Shown here piece by piece: positions 60,871 through 64,000 of a stretch of 64,000 bases of DNA. How positions within the stretch are numbered: the stretch's first letter is position 1; each line of letters begins with the position of its first letter. Below the pieces are notes generated by a model. It did not search any database. It was not told where the DNA came from and saw nothing but the letters and a program-made list of their open reading frames with translations. Origin of the DNA: Flavobacterium gillisiae (lineage in GTDB: Bacteria; Bacteroidota; Bacteroidia; Flavobacteriales; Flavobacteriaceae); the NCBI RefSeq assembly GCF_900107635.1, contig NZ_FNRD01000014.1, positions 62,001 to 126,000 of the forward strand. The letters are read 5' to 3'. The position numbers were made by a program, and so were the translations under genes.

Positions 60871-61314
60871 TTACTCCATATAATCTTTACTTCTTTCTCC
60901 TAAGATGAACATTTTCTTCTTTTCAAAGTGAATTGAAAAATGTGCATTAATCCAATTATTTTTAACATCCGTTTCTGTAAACTGTTCATTGCTTTTATAC
61001 CAAAGTGTGTATACGGCATAATTAAATCCTTTTTGGTAAATGGGTGTACCATTCTTAAAACATTCAATTCCCCACACCATAGGGGTTTTTGACAAGTCGG
61101 GTAGTTGAAAAACGCCAGTTCCATTGGGATTTAATTGTACAATAGGTTCCGTTTCGCCGTCAAAGAGGTAGGTACCTGTTATAGGGTAATCAATGGATGT
61201 TGTTATATAGTGGATTCCGTCTCTTGCTACAATTTCTTCTACTTGATTCTGGGCATAAGTATTTGTTACCGCTAATAGTATGGTAAGAAATAGAATGGTA
61301 GGGTATTTTGTCAT
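60871..61314 (-). CDS. Hypothetical exported protein
   Basis: This is a 147-residue protein with a signal peptide (cleavage near NTYAQ, residue 22). The mature part is beta-rich: DYPITGTYLFDGETEPIVQL, then NGTGVFQLPDLSKTPMVWGIEC and FNYAVYTLWYKSNEQF. The pattern G-T-Y-x-F then G-x-G-x-F recalls lipocalin-like or META-like small beta barrels, but I cannot assign a family. It ends with the basic segment FEKKKMFILGERSKDYME. Confidence 0.7.
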   Translation of the reverse strand: MTKYPTILFLTILLAVTNTYAQNQVEEIVARDGIHYITTSIDYPITGTYLFDGETEPIVQLNPNGTGVFQLPDLSKTPMVWGIECFKNGTPIYQKGFNYAVYTLWYKSNEQFTETDVKNNWINAHFSIHFEKKKMFILGERSKDYME

Positions 61315-61412
61315 TTTAGTTAGATTTTGATTTTTTTTTAAACTTACTAGCGCTATATAATTGAATAATCAATTCTTGTGGTATTTTTTCGAAAGACAAC
61401 TTTTAGCTTTTA

Positions 61413-61589
61413 TTACGTTTGTTTGCAGTCAGGATTTCGATAGTGTTTCGTTAGATTGTATATATTCACACCTAAAATAAAGGCATTCGTAATAATAATA
61501 GGCCAGGAGATTGAAAGCACAATTCCATAAAGGATAAATAGTACTGCTCCTATTGAATTGATTACCCGAAATGTGTTGAAATTTTTCAT
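61413..61589 (-). CDS. Small two-helix membrane protein (CBU_0592-like)
   Basis: The 58-residue protein starts MKNFNTFRVINSIGAVLFILYG. Two membrane helices (about 9-24 and 28-47) are separated by a short turn with SWPIIITNAF, followed by IYNLTKHYR. This resembles the CBU_0592-like domain and YgjV-type small proteins found alone or at the end of transporters. Function is unknown. The frame is open six codons further upstream. Confidence 0.6.
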   Translation of the reverse strand: MKNFNTFRVINSIGAVLFILYGIVLSISWPIIITNAFILGVNIYNLTKHYRNPDCKQT

Positions 61590-61607
61590 TAAAAATGAAA
61601 TTATCAA

Positions 61608-61996
61608 TATTAGGGATGCTAAATAACCTTCCGACTCTTTTAAATAAATATCAGATATTTTTTATTAAAGTTAAAAAAAGTTTCAATTTATCCTAAAATT
61701 TATAAATTTAATTGATTTTAAAATGGAAGATATAAAGCAATATAAACATCTCTATCCCTTATTTTTTTTGATTGCTGCTAAATAATTTCTATTTTAGAAA
61801 TTAAGAATCTTTTTTACATGCAAAATATCACTAAAAGTGGGTATTGTCCTAAAGAGTTAATTCATTTACTTTAGCTTGAAAATATAGAAAATCTACGTGT
61901 TTATTAATTAGAAGTAATACAACGGTTTAGCAGCTATATTTAGAAAGTTTTAGATACAAAGTGAAACTGTAGTTAGCAATCAAATAATTAATTAGG
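61608..61996. other. AT-rich gene-free region
   Basis: I saw no gene longer than about 20 codons, no repeat and no hairpin of note. Confidence 0.4.
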
Positions 61997-62215
61997 ATGA
62001 CGAATTTAGAAAAAATCAAAAAAGTAAATGAATTACTTATCGAAGTAATTAAAGACGAGGAGCATCAAGTTGAAAGTTCTTTAAGTGGTTTAAAGGATAT
62101 TATTTTAAGCATCGTTGCCGATTATTGGTTGACTATAAGGGAGCCTGAAATTTTTATGGCTAATGTTGAAATTGACCTAGATGAATATTTAGAAACAGAT
62201 GTATTGGTACAATAA
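61997..62215 (+). CDS. Small acidic hypothetical protein
   Basis: The 72-residue soluble protein is acidic, with one long helix (NLEKIKKVNELLIEVIKDEEHQ) and a polar end (EIDLDEYLETDVLVQ). No membrane helix or motif is seen. It is isolated, with a weak ribosome site (GGATG overlap) and a hairpin terminator 145 nt after the stop. I do not recognise the family. Confidence 0.55.
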   Translation: MTNLEKIKKVNELLIEVIKDEEHQVESSLSGLKDIILSIVADYWLTIREPEIFMANVEIDLDEYLETDVLVQ

Positions 62216-62359
62216 GACTTAAATAGAGAAACAAGTTTGCTTGAGTTGCATTTCAAAGTGAATAAGAGCTTAATGAATAGCTATGTTTAATTGCAGGTTA
62301 TAAGTTTTTACATTTTAGCCGTAATTTTGTGAAGCTAATTGTTGTTAGAAGATATATAT

Positions 62360-62398
62360 AAAAGGCAGAAAGTATTAAGAAAACTTTCTGCTTTTTTT
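62360..62398 (+). terminator. Hairpin terminator
   Basis: AGCAGAAAGT-like arms (GCAGAAAGT/ACTTTCTGC) with a nine-base loop and seven T lie downstream of the small gene at 61997. Confidence 0.6.
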
Positions 62399-62516
62399 GT
62401 GCGACAAAAACTTTAACTCTAATGGGTTTCGGCTAACAGCAACCCGAATTTTGGCAGCTGGGAATTGTTTATTATTTACCCACAAAAACGAACTATATTG
62501 TTTAGGTAAATTTTGA

Positions 62517-62524
62517 TATATTTG
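62517..62524 (+). promoter_or_regulatory. Candidate -7 box for the lipid kinase gene
   Basis: TATATTTG is an exact TAnnTTTG only 4 nt before the first ATG (62529). Either the transcript is leaderless or translation begins at the second ATG (62541). A TTG lies 16 nt upstream. Confidence 0.45.
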
Positions 62525-62528
62525 GAAA

Positions 62529-63425
62529 ATGGCAAAGAAAATGGCATTTATAATCAATGGCTCACGTAAACTGTCGGATCAGGTAAAACGCAGCATTACG
62601 GATTGCGAAAATCATATTGCAATTGAATCCATATCATTCATTAGTAAAGGACCGAAAGAGGCTATCATTTTTGCAAATCAGGCTTGTTTGAGTGGGTTCG
62701 ACGTCATTGTAGCAGTGGGAGGGGACGGTACCATAAATGAAGTGGTAAACGGAATAATACAAAGTAAAAAAAACAATATCACTTTAGGGATATTGGCTAA
62801 CGGTACGGGAAATGATTTCGTACGAGGAACTAATTTAGCGCTAAATCCCAACTCTTTGATAGAGGCTGTTCTCAGGAACGAAATACAGTCTGTTGATGTG
62901 GGCAAAATCGAAAGCTCGCTTGGAGTAACCTATTTTATAAATATCACGGATATCGGTTTTGGAGGGAAGGTGGTACAAATTCTAGAGAAGCAACGCCGGT
63001 TTCTCGGGGGAAAAACATCGTATGGAATAGCTATATTACGTGCTTTTATTGGATATCGCGTACCTGTTTTGAAAATTACAACCCCTAATTTTAATTTCGA
63101 AGGCCCCGTACTCATGGTGGCTATCTGTAATGGAAGTATCTTTGGAGATGGGCTTACAATTAATCCATTTGCTAAGATCGATGATGGGAAATTAAATATA
63201 ACCCTACTAGGCCGAGTAAGCTTGGTAGACTATATCAAGAATTTGAATAATCTGAAATCAGGGAAAAAGGTTAATCATCCTGAAGCAATTTACTTTGAAA
63301 CAGGAAAAATAGATATCAGGGTAAAGGATGGTGTTGCTGTATCAGAAGTGGATGGGGAATATTTAGCATCGGGAAACCTAGGTATTTCCGTTTTACCAAA
63401 TGCAATTTCGTTATTAGTGTACTGA
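62529..63425 (+). CDS. YegS/DgkB-like lipid kinase
   Basis: This 298-residue kinase of the diacylglycerol kinase catalytic family phosphorylates lipids with ATP. The nucleotide loop is VGGDGTINEVVNGI, then LGILANGTGNDFVRG. The C-terminal beta domain has NPFAKIDDGKLNITLL and the acidic EVDGE. The exact lipid (diacylglycerol or other) is not predictable. The second ATG at 62541 would give MAFIINGSRKL, closer to the family start, and fits the promoter box better. It stands alone. Confidence 0.92.
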   Translation: MAKKMAFIINGSRKLSDQVKRSITDCENHIAIESISFISKGPKEAIIFANQACLSGFDVIVAVGGDGTINEVVNGIIQSKKNNITLGILANGTGNDFVRGTNLALNPNSLIEAVLRNEIQSVDVGKIESSLGVTYFINITDIGFGGKVVQILEKQRRFLGGKTSYGIAILRAFIGYRVPVLKITTPNFNFEGPVLMVAICNGSIFGDGLTINPFAKIDDGKLNITLLGRVSLVDYIKNLNNLKSGKKVNHPEAIYFETGKIDIRVKDGVAVSEVDGEYLASGNLGISVLPNAISLLVY

Positions 63426-63548
63426 TTTACAGTTTTTATGTTAGCTAAAATTTACTGTTGCTGCGAGATCTACTTGTTTGTGAAAGGAGTTCGACTGTGA
63501 ATTAAGCCTCGTGTTTTGTTTTAGTGTATAAATAGTAGGCGTGCATAG

Positions 63549-63566
63549 TATATTTGGTTATATTTG
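63549..63566 (+). promoter_or_regulatory. Two overlapping -7 boxes before the nitronate monooxygenase-like gene
   Basis: TATATTTG occurs at 63549-63556 and again at 63559-63566, both exact matches to TAnnTTTG and 10 nt apart, 21 nt before the ATG at 63588. Confidence 0.5.
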
Positions 63567-63587
63567 TTTGAATTAAAACTTTAAGTA

Positions 63588-64000
63588 ATGACAAAGCCTA
63601 CGTTAACTTCCCTTTTGAATATTGATCGTCCACTAATAATGGCACCTATGTTTCTGGTTTCAAATACTAAAATGGTAATTGAAGGAATGAAATCGGGTGT
63701 AGCGGGTTGTATTCCAGCCTTAAACTACAGAACATTAGAGGAACTGCGCGATTCCATTTTAGAACTTAGGGCAGCAAAAGTACCAGGAGGTAGTTTTGGT
63801 TATAATTTGATTGTGAATAAATCCAATATCAAATACAAAGATCAACTGGAAGTTTTGTGTGCTGAAAAAGTTGATTTTATAATTACTTCTTTAGGCTCGC
63901 CGGAAGAAACTATTAAGGCAGCTCATAAAGTGGGAATCAAAGTTTTTTGCGATGTTACGGATTTAACTTTCGCCAAAAAAGTAGAAAGTTTAGGAGCAGA
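63588..64000 (+). CDS. Nitronate monooxygenase / 2-nitropropane dioxygenase-like, 3' cut by window edge
   Basis: The frame starts MTKPTLTSLLNIDRPLIMAPMFLVSN and is open to the window end (137 codons seen). PLIMAPMF, then VAGCIPALNYRT, GSFGYNLIVNKSN and DFIITSLGSPEE match the FMN-binding barrel of nitronate monooxygenase-like flavoproteins, which also include enoyl reductases of the FabK type. The FMN phosphate site and catalytic histidine lie beyond the window. A flavin oxidoreductase is safe; the precise substrate is not. Confidence 0.85.
   Translation, partial: MTKPTLTSLLNIDRPLIMAPMFLVSNTKMVIEGMKSGVAGCIPALNYRTLEELRDSILELRAAKVPGGSFGYNLIVNKSNIKYKDQLEVLCAEKVDFIITSLGSPEETIKAAHKVGIKVFCDVTDLTFAKKVESLGA

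Noticed and set aside
62425..62465. CGGCTAACAGC resembling the end box of the cassette sites
   Set aside because: No partner arm or second box is found nearby. A single short match is likely chance.

Overview
The window is chromosomal DNA from a low-GC member of the Bacteroidetes, almost certainly a Flavobacterium or close relative. This rests on many Bacteroidetes-type promoter boxes (TAnnTTTG), the near absence of strong Shine-Dalgarno sequences, and family markers such as a Rho factor with a long N-terminal insert, a DUF4293 protein, MnmD, a LETM1-like protein, M49 dipeptidyl peptidase and many small exported proteins ending their signal in AQ. There are no rRNA or tRNA genes, no CRISPR array and no recognisable insertion sequence.

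Layout. 1-2602: end of a TPR/class III adenylate cyclase gene broken by a frameshift, then an alpha/beta hydrolase. 2734-11338: the accessory region. Eight units, nearly all single genes on the minus strand with unrelated functions (exported HisC-like aminotransferase, lipoprotein esterase, M20 amidohydrolase, several small unknowns), each followed at its 3' end by a ~130-nt imperfect inverted repeat bounded by CTAAC/GTTAG. The array ends at a tyrosine recombinase. A Bacteroidetes promoter immediately 3' of the recombinase points into the first unit, and no such promoter was seen in the leaders of the minus-strand cargo genes. I read this as an integron-like cassette array with a non-classical integrase lying in the same direction as the cassettes. 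It is the main candidate for an undescribed system.

11621-34306: core genes: lpd, an MsbA-like ABC exporter, truA, a YfcE-like phosphodiesterase, a TPR histidine kinase/response regulator pair, rho, an RsmB-type rRNA methyltransferase, a Kup potassium transporter, a repeat-rich exported protein, a BNR-like lipoprotein, an ECF sigma factor operon, an SRPBCC/GyrI fusion, M49 peptidase and a MazG-like pyrophosphohydrolase. 34464-46904: ilvE, mnmD, a pair of small paralogues, divergent oxyR/dps, a SulP transporter with beta-carbonic anhydrase (likely bicarbonate handling), a LETM1-like protein, sodC, and a BCCT transporter overlapping a universal stress protein (osmotic stress).

47207-59446: a fatty-acid degradation block on the minus strand: marR, fadB-like, fadA, acyl-CoA dehydrogenase (one probable operon, interrupted by one intact and one truncated four-helix-bundle gene), a double-frameshifted membrane protein gene, a proline iminopeptidase-like lipoprotein and two tandem long-chain acyl-CoA ligases. 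59860-64000: an NTF2-like exported protein, small unknowns, a YegS-type lipid kinase and the start of a nitronate monooxygenase-like gene cut by the window edge.

All calls are by eye. Homology searches, RNA folding and promoter mapping were not run.
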